Below are positions 34,742-47,941 of a stretch of DNA of 64,000 nucleotides, piece after piece. This stretch comes from Archangium sp. (GTDB lineage Bacteria > Myxococcota > Myxococcia > Myxococcales > Myxococcaceae), in NCBI GenBank assembly GCA_022843845.1, contig JALHMW010000010.1, forward strand, positions 103,120 through 167,119, written 5' to 3'. A program made the position numbers and the translations under genes. The first letter of the stretch is position 1, and every line of letters begins with the position of its first letter. The notes below the pieces were generated by a model. The model was not told the DNA's origin. It made no database searches and saw only the letters and a list, made by a program, of their open reading frames with translations.

Positions 34742-37033
34742 ATGGCTACTTCCTTCACGCCGATGTCGAAGAAGCTCCGCAAGGAAGACGCGCTCGAGTA
34801 CCACTCGCAGGGCCGCCCCGGAAAGATCGAGGTCGTCCCCACCAAGCCCACCGCGACCGCGCGCGACCTCTCACTCGCCTACACACCCGGCGTCGCCGAG
34901 CCCTGCCTCGAGATCGCGAAGAACCCCGACCTCTCGTACGAGTACACCGCGCGCGGCAACCTCGTCGCCGTCATCTCGAACGGCACCGCGGTGCTCGGCC
35001 TCGGCGACATCGGCCCCTGGGCTGGCAAGCCGGTGATGGAGGGCAAGGGCGTGCTGTTCAAGAAGTTCGCCGACATCGACGTGTTCGACCTGAACGTCGA
35101 CGCGAAAGAGGTCGACCTCTTCTGCTCCATCGTGAAGTCGCTCGAGCCGACATTCGGCGGCATCAACCTCGAAGACATCAAGGCCCCCGAGTGTTTCGTC
35201 ATCGAGGAGCGCCTCAAGCGCGAGATGAACATTCCCGTCTTCCACGACGATCAACACGGCACGGCCATCATCTCGGGCGCCGCGCTGCTCAACGCCGCCG
35301 AGCTCGCCGGCAAGCCGCTCGACACCCTGCGCGTCGTCGTCTCGGGGGCGGGCGCTGCAGCCATCGCCTGCATCACCTTCTGGGTCAGCCTCGGCGTGAA
35401 GCGGGAGAACGTGTTGATGTGCGACACCAGGGGCGTGCTCCACGCAGGCCGCACCGACGCCATCAACCAGTGGAAGCAGCCGTACGTGCAGCAGACGAAC
35501 GCGCGCACGCTGGCCGAGGCGCTCGAGGGCGCCGACGTCTTCCTGGGCGCGTCGGTGAAGGGCGTTGTCGACGGCGAGATGCTCCAGCGCATGGCGAAGC
35601 GGCCGATCATCTTCGCGCTCGCGAACCCCGACCCTGAGATCGGTTACTCCGAGGCGCGCGAGGCGAGACCCGACGCCATCGTCGCCACCGGCCGCTCCGA
35701 CTACCCGAACCAGGTCAACAACGTGCTCGGGTTCCCCTTCATCTTCCGCGGGGCGCTCGACGTTCGCGCCCGGCAGATCAACGAAGCGATGAAGCTGGCC
35801 GCGTCGAAGGCGCTGGCCGCGCTCGCTCGCGAAGACGTGCCCGACGCCGTCAGCCGCGCCTACGGCGGAGAGCGCTTCAAGTTCGGGCCCGACTACATCA
35901 TCCCCAAGCCGTTCGACCCGCGCGTGCTGCTGTGGGTGGCGCCGGCCGTCGCGAAGGCCGCGATGGACACCGGCGTCGCGCGGCGCCCGGTCGACCTGCC
36001 GGCGTACAAGGACCAGCTCAAGAAGCTGCAGTCGCGCTCCAACCAGGTGATGTCGTCGGTCATCACGCGGGCGCGCACCAGCTCCAAGCGCATCGCGCTC
36101 GACGACGGCGATCATCCCCGCGTGCTGCAGGCCGCGCGCATCTTGAGAGAAGACGGCATCTGCGAGCCGATGCTGCTCGGTGACACGAAGACGATTCAAC
36201 GCGCCATCGTCGAGCACCACCTCGAAGACGAGCTCGAGGGCATCAGCATCGTCGACCCGCTCGCGAGCCCCGAGCTCGAGCGCTACGCCGAGGTCTACTG
36301 GACGCTGAGGCAGCGCCGCGGCGTGACGAAGGAGCTCGCGAGGGCCCGCATCTCACGCCGCACGTCCTGGGGCGCGATGATGGTGCGCGAAGGCGCGGCT
36401 GACGGCTTCGTCACCGGCCTCACCCTCGCCTACCCCGAGGCGGTTCGGCCTCAGCTCGAGATCATCGGCACGCGGGAAGGCCAGCGCGCGGGCGGCGTGT
36501 ACCTCGTGGTGCAGCGCCACGACTTCAAGTTCTTCGCCGACTGCACGATGAACCCCGACCCGACGCCCGAGGTCCTCTCGAACATCGCCATCGCGACGGC
36601 CGACCTGGCGCGCTCCTTCGACGTCACGCCGCGGCTGGCGTTCCTCTCGTACTCGACCTTCGGCAGCGCCAACGGCGGGCCCTCACCGGAGCGCATGCGT
36701 CGAGCGATGGCGTTGACCCGCGCCGCGCGGCCCGACCTCGAGATGGACGGCGAGATGCAGGTCGACCCGGCGCTGGTGCAGGAAGAGCGCGAGAGCCGCT
36801 ACCCGTTCTCGACGCTGAAGGACGACGCCAACGTGCTCATCTTCCCGAGCCTCGACGCCGCGAACATCGCGTACAAGCTCCTGTGGCGCTTCGGTGGCGC
36901 CGAGGTCATCGGGCCGCTGCTGCTGGGCATGAACCAGCCCGTCAACGTGCTGCAGCTCAACGCCAGCGTGCAGGACATCGTGAACCTCGCGGCCGTCACG
37001 GCAGTGCGCGCGCAGGGCGAGCTGGTGTTCTGA
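34742..37033 (+). CDS. maeB: NADP-dependent malic enzyme, phosphotransacetylase-like hybrid
   Basis: MaeB-type malic enzyme converts malate to pyruvate and CO2, making NADPH. The 763-residue product is the long hybrid form. The N-terminal 430 residues hold the malic enzyme with [39 protein letters not shown] and the NADP-binding [13 protein letters not shown]. The C-terminal 330 residues form a phosphate acetyltransferase-like domain (for example [16 protein letters not shown]), which in hybrids is regulatory and usually not catalytic. The ATG at 34742 is chosen; a GTG at 34733 is possible. An EamA transporter follows 17 bases later and may share its transcript. Confidence 0.94.
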   Translation: MATSFTPMSKKLRKEDALEYHSQGRPGKIEVVPTKPTATARDLSLAYTPGVAEPCLEIAKNPDLSYEYTARGNLVAVISNGTAVLGLGDIGPWAGKPVMEGKGVLFKKFADIDVFDLNVDAKEVDLFCSIVKSLEPTFGGINLEDIKAPECFVIEERLKREMNIPVFHDDQHGTAIISGAALLNAAELAGKPLDTLRVVVSGAGAAAIACITFWVSLGVKRENVLMCDTRGVLHAGRTDAINQWKQPYVQQTNARTLAEALEGADVFLGASVKGVVDGEMLQRMAKRPIIFALANPDPEIGYSEAREARPDAIVATGRSDYPNQVNNVLGFPFIFRGALDVRARQINEAMKLAASKALAALAREDVPDAVSRAYGGERFKFGPDYIIPKPFDPRVLLWVAPAVAKAAMDTGVARRPVDLPAYKDQLKKLQSRSNQVMSSVITRARTSSKRIALDDGDHPRVLQAARILREDGICEPMLLGDTKTIQRAIVEHHLEDELEGISIVDPLASPELERYAEVYWTLRQRRGVTKELARARISRRTSWGAMMVREGAADGFVTGLTLAYPEAVRPQLEIIGTREGQRAGGVYLVVQRHDFKFFADCTMNPDPTPEVLSNIAIATADLARSFDVTPRLAFLSYSTFGSANGGPSPERMRRAMALTRAARPDLEMDGEMQVDPALVQEERESRYPFSTLKDDANVLIFPSLDAANIAYKLLWRFGGAEVIGPLLLGMNQPVNVLQLNASVQDIVNLAAVTAVRAQGELVF

Positions 37034-37050
37034 CGTTGCTGGCCTCGGTG

Positions 37051-37932
37051 ATGACGAAGCGGGGGCTGCCGCTCCCGGTGCTGCTGGCGCTGCTCGGGCA
37101 GACGGCCATCTCGGCGGGCACGCACCTGGCCGCACGTCGGGCGACGCAAGACGTCGACGCCGTGTCGCTGGTGACGATGCGCATTCTGCTCTCGGCCGCG
37201 GGCTACGTCGGCGTGCTGCTCGCGCTGCGTGGCCCGTTCCTGCCGCCTCGCAAGACGTGGGGCTGGTGGTTGCTGTTCGGCCTGCTCGCTGGCCCGGTGA
37301 ACCAGGGCTTCTTCATCTACGGCCTCTCGCAGTCGAAGGCCTCGCACGCGGGCCTGCTCTACGGCCTGACGCCGGTCGGCGTGTACCTGCTGAGCGTCGC
37401 GCGAGGAAAGGAGCGACCCACCGCTTCGCGAATCGCCGGCATCGGGCTCGCGTTCACCGGCGTGCTGGTGTTGCTCCTGGGTCGAGGCCTGGCCGACGCG
37501 CTGGGCCCATTGGTGGGCGACCTCTTCATCCTCGGCGCGGTGGTGGCCTGGGTCTTCTGGACGGCGGAGTCTCGCGACAAGGCGCAGGAGTTCGGTGGCC
37601 TTCGCACGGCAGGCTGGAGCCTCATCGCCGGCGCGCTCTGGTGTCTGCCCGCGGCGCCCTTCGTGGTGAAGCTCGACGCGTTCCTCGCGGCGCCAGCCAT
37701 CGCGTGGTGGTGCCTCGCGTACCTCGTGGTGCTCACCAGCATGGGCTCGTACGCGTTGTGGAACTACGCGCTCTCGCGCACCGAGGCCTCGCGCGTGGCG
37801 GTGTTCGCGAACCTGCAGCCCATCGCGACGGCGCTCGCGGCCTGGGCGCTGCTCGACGAGAAGCTGGGGTGGGAGCTGCTGGCGAGCGCGGTGCTGGTGC
37901 TGATCGGCGTGCGGCTGGCACAGCGTCAGTAG
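37051..37932 (+). CDS. EamA family (DMT superfamily) transporter
   Basis: A 293-residue inner-membrane protein with about ten hydrophobic helices in two halves of five, the EamA/RhaT layout. The pattern SKASHAGLLYGLTPVGVYLLS in the first half and TEASRVAVFANLQPIATALAAWALLDEKLGW in the second are typical of the family's duplicated motif. These proteins move small metabolites, often amino acids or precursors, outward. The substrate is not readable. It starts shortly after the malic enzyme gene on the same strand and overlaps the convergent secreted-protein gene by seven bases. Confidence 0.87.
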   Translation: MTKRGLPLPVLLALLGQTAISAGTHLAARRATQDVDAVSLVTMRILLSAAGYVGVLLALRGPFLPPRKTWGWWLLFGLLAGPVNQGFFIYGLSQSKASHAGLLYGLTPVGVYLLSVARGKERPTASRIAGIGLAFTGVLVLLLGRGLADALGPLVGDLFILGAVVAWVFWTAESRDKAQEFGGLRTAGWSLIAGALWCLPAAPFVVKLDAFLAAPAIAWWCLAYLVVLTSMGSYALWNYALSRTEASRVAVFANLQPIATALAAWALLDEKLGWELLASAVLVLIGVRLAQRQ

Positions 37933-38654
37933 TTGCGCAGGTCGTCGTGGTCTTCTTCTTTGGGCTTCGGCGGCGGCGCGGGCAGATCGTCCTTCTTCGG
38001 CTTCTCGCCCTTCTTCACCGGAGCCGGCTCGACCTTCGGGCGGTCGTCGCGCAGGTCTTCTTCTTTGCGCGGCTCGGCTTTGGGCTTCGTCGCGACGGGC
38101 TCGGGCTCGCTGGGCTTCGCGGCGGCAGGCGGCTCCTTCTTCGCCTCCTTCTCGTCGACTTTGAGCGCCGTGCGCGACGACTTCGGAAGCTCTGACTCGC
38201 GCACCTCTTCGCGCGGCGCGGCCTCTTCTGCTTTCGGCTTCTTCGCGGTCTTCGCAGGCTCAGGCGCCGGAGCTGGCGCAGGTCGATCGTCGCGCAGGTC
38301 CTCCGACAAGGGCGCGCGCTTCTCTTCGTCATCGGTCGTCTTCGCCGTCTTCACCGCGGTGCGCGTCGGCATGTTGTTCTCGTCGACGTCGCCGCTGACG
38401 GGAGACTTGTCGAGCGAGCCAGCCTCGAGGCTGTTGTTCTTCGTCTCGAGCTCGCGCTCCTCACAGGTGATGAACTTCTTCTGGCACTTCTTGAGGCATT
38501 TATTGAGCTTCTTGGGCGCGTCGGGGCGCAGCGACGAGTGCTCGATGGAGCAGTCCTCTTTGCACTCCGCGGCCACCTCGAGGCACTCGTTCACCTGCGC
38601 CAGCGCAGTGACGGGCATCAGGACGGCAAGGAGAAGGACGAGGAAGCGGCTCAC
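37926..38654 (-). CDS. Secreted Lys/Glu/Pro-rich protein with Cys-rich head
   Basis: A 242-residue exported protein. A clean signal peptide (MSRFLVLLLAVLMPVTALA) is followed by a short head with six cysteines in C-x-K-x-C-type helical hairpins (CKEDCSIEH, CLKKCQKKFITC). The remaining 170 residues are highly charged and probably disordered, alternating Lys/Glu/Pro/Ala. The phrase DLRDDRP occurs twice and DDLRNY ends the protein. No homologous family is recognised. The repeats suggest a tether or binding tail in the periplasm. Confidence 0.72.
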   Translation of the reverse strand: MSRFLVLLLAVLMPVTALAQVNECLEVAAECKEDCSIEHSSLRPDAPKKLNKCLKKCQKKFITCEERELETKNNSLEAGSLDKSPVSGDVDENNMPTRTAVKTAKTTDDEEKRAPLSEDLRDDRPAPAPAPEPAKTAKKPKAEEAAPREEVRESELPKSSRTALKVDEKEAKKEPPAAAKPSEPEPVATKPKAEPRKEEDLRDDRPKVEPAPVKKGEKPKKDDLPAPPPKPKEEDHDDLRNY

Positions 38655-38704
38655 GGGAGGAACTCTACAAGGAGTTGGAACGGACGTTGCTCTCGACGCA
38701 GGGC

Positions 38705-39328
38705 ATGGGCGTTTTGTTCCGATTGGCGTGTCTGACGGTCCTCATGGTCGTGTCCGGCAAACCGCAGGCAGCCTCGAAGCTGCCGGAAGTGCCCGTGAAG
38801 ACGGGAGATGTCGTGCTCCAGACGTCGCGCTCGAGCCGCTCGGCGCTCATTCGCAAAGCCAGCGACAGCCCGTATTCCCACGTCGGGCTCGTCGAGGTCG
38901 CGAAGGATGGAGTGTTCGTGCTCGAGGCGGTGCAGCCGGTGTCGCGTACGCCGTGGAAGACGTGGAGAGCCCGCGGCGTCGGAGGCAAGGTGACGGTGCT
39001 CCGCGCGACCGAGCTGGATTCGGCCGCCCTCGGAAGAGTCGTCGCTGAAGCCCGGGCCGAGCTCGGGAAGCCGTACGACGCGCGGTACCGGTGGGACGAC
39101 GAGGCGATGTACTGCAGCGAGCTGGTCGCCAAGGCCTTCGAGCGCGGCGCGAAGCTGAACGTCGGGAAGCAGCAGCAGGTGAAGTCGCTCCAGCTCTCGG
39201 CGGCCGATCTCGCCCTCGGCCCGCAGCTCGGCATCGACCCGGAGCAGACGTTGCTCACGCCGGCGAGCCTCGCGGTCGACGCTCACTTCGAGCTCGTTCA
39301 CTCCGACTTTCCCATCGCGCGACGCTGA
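38705..39328 (+). CDS. YiiX/YebB-like NlpC/P60 superfamily hydrolase, secreted
   Basis: A 207-residue exported protein of the permuted NlpC/P60 (YiiX, peptidase C92-like) group. After a signal peptide, KTGDVVLQTSRSSRSALIRKASDSPYSHVGLV gives the catalytic His in SHVG, and MYCSELVAKAFERG gives the nucleophile Cys. In permuted members the His precedes the Cys, as here. Such enzymes cleave amide or ester bonds in lipids or peptidoglycan-like substrates; which applies is unknown. The ATG at 38705 was chosen for its signal peptide. A TTG at 38675 lies directly against an AAGGAG with no spacing, so is less likely. Confidence 0.83.
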   Translation: MGVLFRLACLTVLMVVSGKPQAASKLPEVPVKTGDVVLQTSRSSRSALIRKASDSPYSHVGLVEVAKDGVFVLEAVQPVSRTPWKTWRARGVGGKVTVLRATELDSAALGRVVAEARAELGKPYDARYRWDDEAMYCSELVAKAFERGAKLNVGKQQQVKSLQLSAADLALGPQLGIDPEQTLLTPASLAVDAHFELVHSDFPIARR

Positions 39329-39492
39329 CCGTGCCTGCGGTCGAAACTGTGTTTGTGCAGTGGAGTCAGCGCTCTCCCGCAGAGGATGCAGCTCTGCCAG
39401 GAGGGCCGGTGAGGAGCTGAGCCGAGCGATGCGTGGAGTTCCTGCCCACGCGCACGTGCTGCACACCGACGAACTCGAAGCAGCTGAGGGCC

Positions 39493-40422
39493 TCACTGGA
39501 GCTCGCGCACCGTGCGCGCGACCGCCTCTTTGAGCAGCGGCGCGATGGCCTTGAGCGCCTTGTGGGCTGGCGCGCCCTTCCGCCACACCAACGCGAGCGT
39601 GCGGCCCGGCGCCTTCGCGACGAACGGCCGCAGGTGCAGCGAGCCCCGACGGTTCTCCACGGCGACCGACAGCGCGGGCAGCAGCGTCACGCCTGCGCCG
39701 CCCACCACCATCTGAGACAACGTCGCGAGGCTGGTGCCCCGAACGTCGACCGCAGCGCCGCGCGCCCGACTGCACACCTCAGCGACCTGGTCTCCGAGGC
39801 AGTGCCCCTCTTCGAGGACCAGCACGTTCTGATCGGCCAGCACCTGGGGCGTGACGGGTGACGCGCTCTTCGCCAGCAGGTGGTCGTGGGTCGTCGCGAG
39901 GAAGAAGGCGTCACGCCCCAACACGAGCGATTGCACCTCGCCCAGCCCTTCGGTCTCGAGCGCGACGATGGCGCCGTCGAGCCCGCCGTCATGCACCAGC
40001 TTCATCACCTGACCCGTCCGCTCCTCGACCCAGGTGAAGCGCAGCTTCGGGAACGCGGCGCGGAGCGGCTCAGCCACCTCAGGCAACAGGTACGGCCCCA
40101 CGGTGGGAATGACGCCGAGCCGCAGCGGGCCCGCGAGCGGGTCGGCCGAACGTTGCGCTTCGTCGACGAGCTGATCGGCGGCGATGAGCAGCGCCCGGGC
40201 CCGCACGACGAACTCTTCACCAGCCGACGTGACGAGCACGCGCGTGGTGTCACGATCGAAGAGCTGAACTCCGAGCGCGCCCTCGAGCTGGGCGACTTGC
40301 GACGACAGCGCCGGTTGACTCACCGCGCAGGCCTGCGCCGCCTTCCGGAAGCTCTTGTGGTCGGCGACGGCCACCACGTACTGCAGCTGGCGGAGCGTCA
40401 CCGGATGAGGAGCGAGTCGCAT
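39493..40422 (-). CDS. oxyR: OxyR-type LysR family peroxide sensor
   Basis: A 309-residue LysR-type regulator. The N-terminal winged helix (TLRQLQYVVAVADHKSFRKAAQACAVSQPALSSQV) is followed by a substrate/effector domain. The effector domain has the OxyR peroxide-sensing cysteines Cys198 in EEGHCLGDQ and Cys207, nine residues apart as in E. coli OxyR (199/208). Oxidation by H2O2 forms a disulfide and activates target genes. katG lies immediately upstream on the same strand, a typical OxyR target. The ATG at 40422 was chosen over an upstream ATG (40458) because the family starts near MRLAPHPVTL. Confidence 0.93.
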   Translation of the reverse strand: MRLAPHPVTLRQLQYVVAVADHKSFRKAAQACAVSQPALSSQVAQLEGALGVQLFDRDTTRVLVTSAGEEFVVRARALLIAADQLVDEAQRSADPLAGPLRLGVIPTVGPYLLPEVAEPLRAAFPKLRFTWVEERTGQVMKLVHDGGLDGAIVALETEGLGEVQSLVLGRDAFFLATTHDHLLAKSASPVTPQVLADQNVLVLEEGHCLGDQVAEVCSRARGAAVDVRGTSLATLSQMVVGGAGVTLLPALSVAVENRRGSLHLRPFVAKAPGRTLALVWRKGAPAHKALKAIAPLLKEAVARTVRELQ

Positions 40423-40484
40423 GAGAGGTGACCTACCGCGCTCCCGTCGTGGCCTCACTCGAAGAACGCGACGCAGAACGCACT

Positions 40485-40522
40485 GAAGGCCCCCTGCGAC
40501 GACCTCGCCACAGGGAGCCTTC
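40485..40522 (-). terminator. Candidate terminator hairpin between katG and oxyR
   Basis: Arms GAAGGC-C-CCCTG and CAGGG-A-GCCTTC pair over 11 bases with one mismatch around a 14-base loop, 18 bases after the katG stop. No T-tract follows on the katG strand, so if it terminates it does so weakly or with Rho. It may lower read-through into oxyR. Confidence 0.42.
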
Positions 40523-40539
40523 GTTCGCGTCAGACGGCT

Positions 40540-44629
<4,090 letters not shown>

Positions 44630-44698
44630 GAAGGCACCCTACGCCTGCGAGAGAATTCGAGGGGTGCAGACGACCGAACCGAACGCTACACGTCGCGC

Positions 44699-45553
44699 AT
44701 GCCTGAACTTCCCGAAGTCGAGTTCGCGCGCCGCTCACTCACCCGGTGGACGCAAGGACGCTCCATCGTCCGCACCGAGGCCGACCCGAAGGCGCGCACC
44801 TTTCGCAACTCGAAGGTGAGCGACGTCGAGGCCCTCGAAGGAGCGCTCGTCTCCATCGAGCGCAAGGGCAAGTACCTGATGCTCGCCTTCGACAACGGCA
44901 AAGGCGCCGTCGCGCACCTCGGCATGACGGGCAAGTTCATCAAGCGCCCTGCCGACGCGACCGAGAAGTGGAGCCGCGCCCGCTTCGTCCTCGACTCCGG
45001 CGACGTCATTCACTTCCAGGATCCGCGCCTCTTCGGCCTCATCGAGCCGGTGCCCGCGAGCGCGCTGAAAATGAACCCGGCCGTCGCCAGGCTCGGCGTC
45101 GACCCGCTCGTCGATGGGCTCTCCGTCGGGCAGCTCCGCGACGCGATCGGCGACTCGAAGCAGGAGCTGAAAGTCGCGCTGATGGACCAGGAGCGCATCG
45201 CGGGCCTTGGCAACATCCACGCAGCCGAGGCGCTGTTCCGCGCGAAGCTCCACCCGTCACGAAAGCCCGCCTCGCTCGCCGACGACGAGTGGAAGCGCCT
45301 CGCCAAAGCCATCATCGACGGCATCACCTTCGCGCTCGACGTCGAAGACGGTGAGGAGATCGAATACGTCGAAGAGCCCGGCGCCGAGAACCCGTTCCTC
45401 GTCTATGGCCACGAAGGCGAGCCGTGCCCGAAGTGCACGACGGCCATCGAGGCGTACACGCAAGGCGGCCGCACCACCTTCGTGTGCCCGAGCTGCCAGC
45501 CGAAGTCCGCGCCCTCGAAATCGTCGAAGCCCCGTGGCAGGAAGCGCGCATGA
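44699..45553 (+). CDS. mutM: Formamidopyrimidine-DNA glycosylase
   Basis: MutM (Fpg) excises oxidised purines such as 8-oxoguanine and nicks the DNA. The 284-residue product begins PELPEVE after Met, giving catalytic Pro2 and Glu3. Other landmarks are KGKYLM (with catalytic Lys near 57), HLGMTG, GLGNIHAAEALFRAKLHP, and a C-terminal zinc finger CPKC...CPSC. A Lys/Ser-rich tail follows the finger. The ATG at 44699 is fixed by the need for Pro at position 2. It overlaps the next gene by four bases. Adjacent katG and oxyR suggest a broader oxidative-stress neighbourhood. Confidence 0.95.
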   Translation: MPELPEVEFARRSLTRWTQGRSIVRTEADPKARTFRNSKVSDVEALEGALVSIERKGKYLMLAFDNGKGAVAHLGMTGKFIKRPADATEKWSRARFVLDSGDVIHFQDPRLFGLIEPVPASALKMNPAVARLGVDPLVDGLSVGQLRDAIGDSKQELKVALMDQERIAGLGNIHAAEALFRAKLHPSRKPASLADDEWKRLAKAIIDGITFALDVEDGEEIEYVEEPGAENPFLVYGHEGEPCPKCTTAIEAYTQGGRTTFVCPSCQPKSAPSKSSKPRGRKRA

Positions 45554-45966
45554 GCACCAAAGGCCTCGACCACGTCGCCATCGCCGTCAAAGACCTCGAC
45601 GTCGCCGTGAAGTACTACGTCGAGGTCCTGGGCTTCCCTCCGCCCGAGTTGGAGGAGGTCGCCGACCAGAAGGTGAAGACGGCCATCTTCGGCCACGGCA
45701 TGGGCCGCATCGAGCTCATCTGCCCGACCGACCCGACCAGCAGCGTCGCGAAGTTCCTCGACAAGCGCGGAGAGGGGCTGCACCACGTCTGCGTCGAGGT
45801 CAGCGATCTCGAGGGCACGCTCGAGTCGCTCAAGGCGCAGGGCGCGCAGCTCATCGACGAGACGCCGAAGATCGGCGCTGGCGGCGCGAAGATCGCGTTC
45901 GTGCATCCCAAAGGCGCTCACGGCGTGTTGACCGAGCTGCGCCAGGGCCGGCCGTCGCGCGTGTAG
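45550..45966 (+). CDS. mce: Methylmalonyl-CoA epimerase
   Basis: This VOC-fold metalloenzyme interconverts (R)- and (S)-methylmalonyl-CoA in propionate and branched-chain amino acid metabolism. The 138-residue product has LDHVAIAV with the first metal ligand His, MGRIELICPT, GLHHVCVEV with a further His, and IAFVHPKGAHGVLTEL with the final Glu ligand. The ATG overlaps the mutM stop (ATGA), so the two are coupled though unrelated in role. The mutase genes are not in the window; the adenosyltransferase at 20 kb would supply their cofactor. Confidence 0.92.
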   Translation: MSTKGLDHVAIAVKDLDVAVKYYVEVLGFPPPELEEVADQKVKTAIFGHGMGRIELICPTDPTSSVAKFLDKRGEGLHHVCVEVSDLEGTLESLKAQGAQLIDETPKIGAGGAKIAFVHPKGAHGVLTELRQGRPSRV

Positions 45967-46096
45967 CCGCAGTCGGGAACCCGGCAATCGAACCGAACTT
46001 CCCTCGTGAACACCGGGGTTTTCCTTTGACCACCCCATGAGGGGCGGCTTATCTGCCGCGGCCTTGTCGTCCCCCAATTCATCGAGAGTGAGCGTG

Positions 46097-47941
46097 ATGG
46101 TACGCGCGACTGTTTCGACGCTGTTCCTGGTGTTCACCTCGACCGCTGTTGCCCAGACCGATGGCGGTGTTGCGGCTGTCTCCACGACGGCTGGAGACGC
46201 CGACACGCTCCGCCGGGACTTCGACCAGAAGCTCGAGGCCGCCCGCCGTGAAGTCGACGACCTGCGCAAAGAGATGCGGGCCCAGCTGGCGACGCAGTCG
46301 GTCGCGCAGGGCTGGCAGGAGGACTGGGTCGACGAGAAGCGCAAGCTCGAGCTCGTCACCTTCGACGGGTACCTGCGCATGCGCCCCGACCTCTTCTGGC
46401 GCTTCGACCTCGGCTCGGGCAACGATGCCGCCGGCTACAGCCTCTGGCCGCGCAACCCGAACTCGGCCGACGACCGCACCAACGTCGGCGTGAACATGCG
46501 CTTCCGCTTCGAGCCCACCATCAACGTCTCGGAAGAGGTGCGCATTCGCACGCAGATCGACGCGCTCGACAACGTCGTGTGGGGCTCCACGCCCGACTAC
46601 TCGTTCTCGCGCAACGGCGGCGCCAACTACTGGCACGACCGCAACGACTTCTCCATCTTCAGCCAGTCGCAGACGGCGCCACGCTCGGGCGTCAACTCGC
46701 TCAACGACTCGATCATGATGAAGCGCGTGTGGGGCGAGGTCTCGACGCCTGTCGGCATCTTGCGCTTCGGCCGCATGGGCAGCCACTGGGGCCTCGGCAT
46801 GCTGCACAACGACGGCAACGGCATCGACAACGACTGGGGCGACACCGTCGACCGCATCAGCTTCACCGCCGAGCCGTTCGCTGGCTTCTACGTGACGCCG
46901 ATGATCGACGTGAACATCGTCGGCACCACGTCGCTGCGCCTGCCCGAGGGTGGCCAGCCGTTCAACCTGAGCAACTACGACGACGGCATCAACTACATCC
47001 TCGCGGTCGCGCGGCGTGACACCGACACCGAGGCGCGCGCGAAGCTCGACTCGGGCCAGACGGTCTTCAACTATGGCGTGCACTTCAGCTACCGCAACCA
47101 GCGCACCGACTCGGTCGACACGCTCTCGCAGCCGTTCTCGACCGACGGCCGCAACGTGTCGTCGCCCGACGTGCCGGCCCAGTTCGTTCGCCGCGAAGCG
47201 AACCTCTTCATGCCCGACGTGTGGGCGAAGCTGGAGCGGAAGAACTTTCGCATCGAGGGTGAGTTCGCCGCGATCCTCGGCTCCATCGGCAACCGCGCCC
47301 TCTCGGGAGCGAACGGGAACCAGCCCGGCGCCAACCAGCGCCTCGACGTGTGGCAGTTCGCCGCCGTGCTGCAGGGTGAGTACAAGCTGCTCAACGGAGA
47401 CCTGGAGATCGGCGGCGAGGTCGGCTTCGCCTCGGGAGATCAGGCGCCCGGCTTCGGCAACGCGCCACGTCGGCAGAGCTCCGGCCTCAAGGGCGACATC
47501 GACGGGCCGCAGTACCGCTGCTCGGGCCTGGGTGGTTGCTCGGACAACACCATTCGGAACTTCCGCTTCAACCGCGACTACCGCGTCGACATGATCCTCT
47601 ACCGCGAGATTCTCGGCGGGGTGACGGACAGCCTCTACGTGAAGCCCAAGGTGCAGTACCGCATCACGCAGGGCCTCAACGTCTTCGTCGCAGGCATCTA
47701 CTCGCGCGCCATCTTCGCCGAGTCGACGCCGTCGGCAGGCAACGTGAGCCAGGCCGTCGACCCGAATCTTGGCCTCGAGTTCAACGCGGGCGCCCGGTAC
47801 GAGACCGAAGACGGGTTCTACGCGCAGGCGCAGTACGGCATCTTGTTCCCGCTCGGTGGCTTCAACCGCGAGTCGGGCACGTCGCCGGCGAACCTGGTGA
47901 ACGCGCAAGCCGCGCGCGGCGTGTTCGGCATCAAGTTCTGA
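46097..47941 (+). CDS. Outer-membrane beta-barrel protein (TIGR04551-like)
   Basis: A 614-residue protein with a signal peptide (cleaved after AVA), a short coiled-coil-like segment (about 30-70, DADTLRRDFDQKLEAARREVDDLRKE) and then a long series of amphipathic strands with aromatic girdles, ending in IKF. A terminal Phe is typical of barrels inserted by BamA. The coiled coil before a barrel is porin-like. I believe the family is TIGR04551, known from Deltaproteobacteria, but this is by recollection. Substrate and role are unknown. The ATG at 46097 was chosen since the signal peptide begins there; a preceding ATG (46037) lies in apparent intergenic sequence. Confidence 0.78.
   Translation: MVRATVSTLFLVFTSTAVAQTDGGVAAVSTTAGDADTLRRDFDQKLEAARREVDDLRKEMRAQLATQSVAQGWQEDWVDEKRKLELVTFDGYLRMRPDLFWRFDLGSGNDAAGYSLWPRNPNSADDRTNVGVNMRFRFEPTINVSEEVRIRTQIDALDNVVWGSTPDYSFSRNGGANYWHDRNDFSIFSQSQTAPRSGVNSLNDSIMMKRVWGEVSTPVGILRFGRMGSHWGLGMLHNDGNGIDNDWGDTVDRISFTAEPFAGFYVTPMIDVNIVGTTSLRLPEGGQPFNLSNYDDGINYILAVARRDTDTEARAKLDSGQTVFNYGVHFSYRNQRTDSVDTLSQPFSTDGRNVSSPDVPAQFVRREANLFMPDVWAKLERKNFRIEGEFAAILGSIGNRALSGANGNQPGANQRLDVWQFAAVLQGEYKLLNGDLEIGGEVGFASGDQAPGFGNAPRRQSSGLKGDIDGPQYRCSGLGGCSDNTIRNFRFNRDYRVDMILYREILGGVTDSLYVKPKVQYRITQGLNVFVAGIYSRAIFAESTPSAGNVSQAVDPNLGLEFNAGARYETEDGFYAQAQYGILFPLGGFNRESGTSPANLVNAQAARGVFGIKF

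Noticed and set aside
46079..47908. 609-residue minus-strand frame opposite the outer-membrane gene
   Set aside because: Shadow frame; the plus-strand gene has a signal peptide and barrel pattern, this has none.
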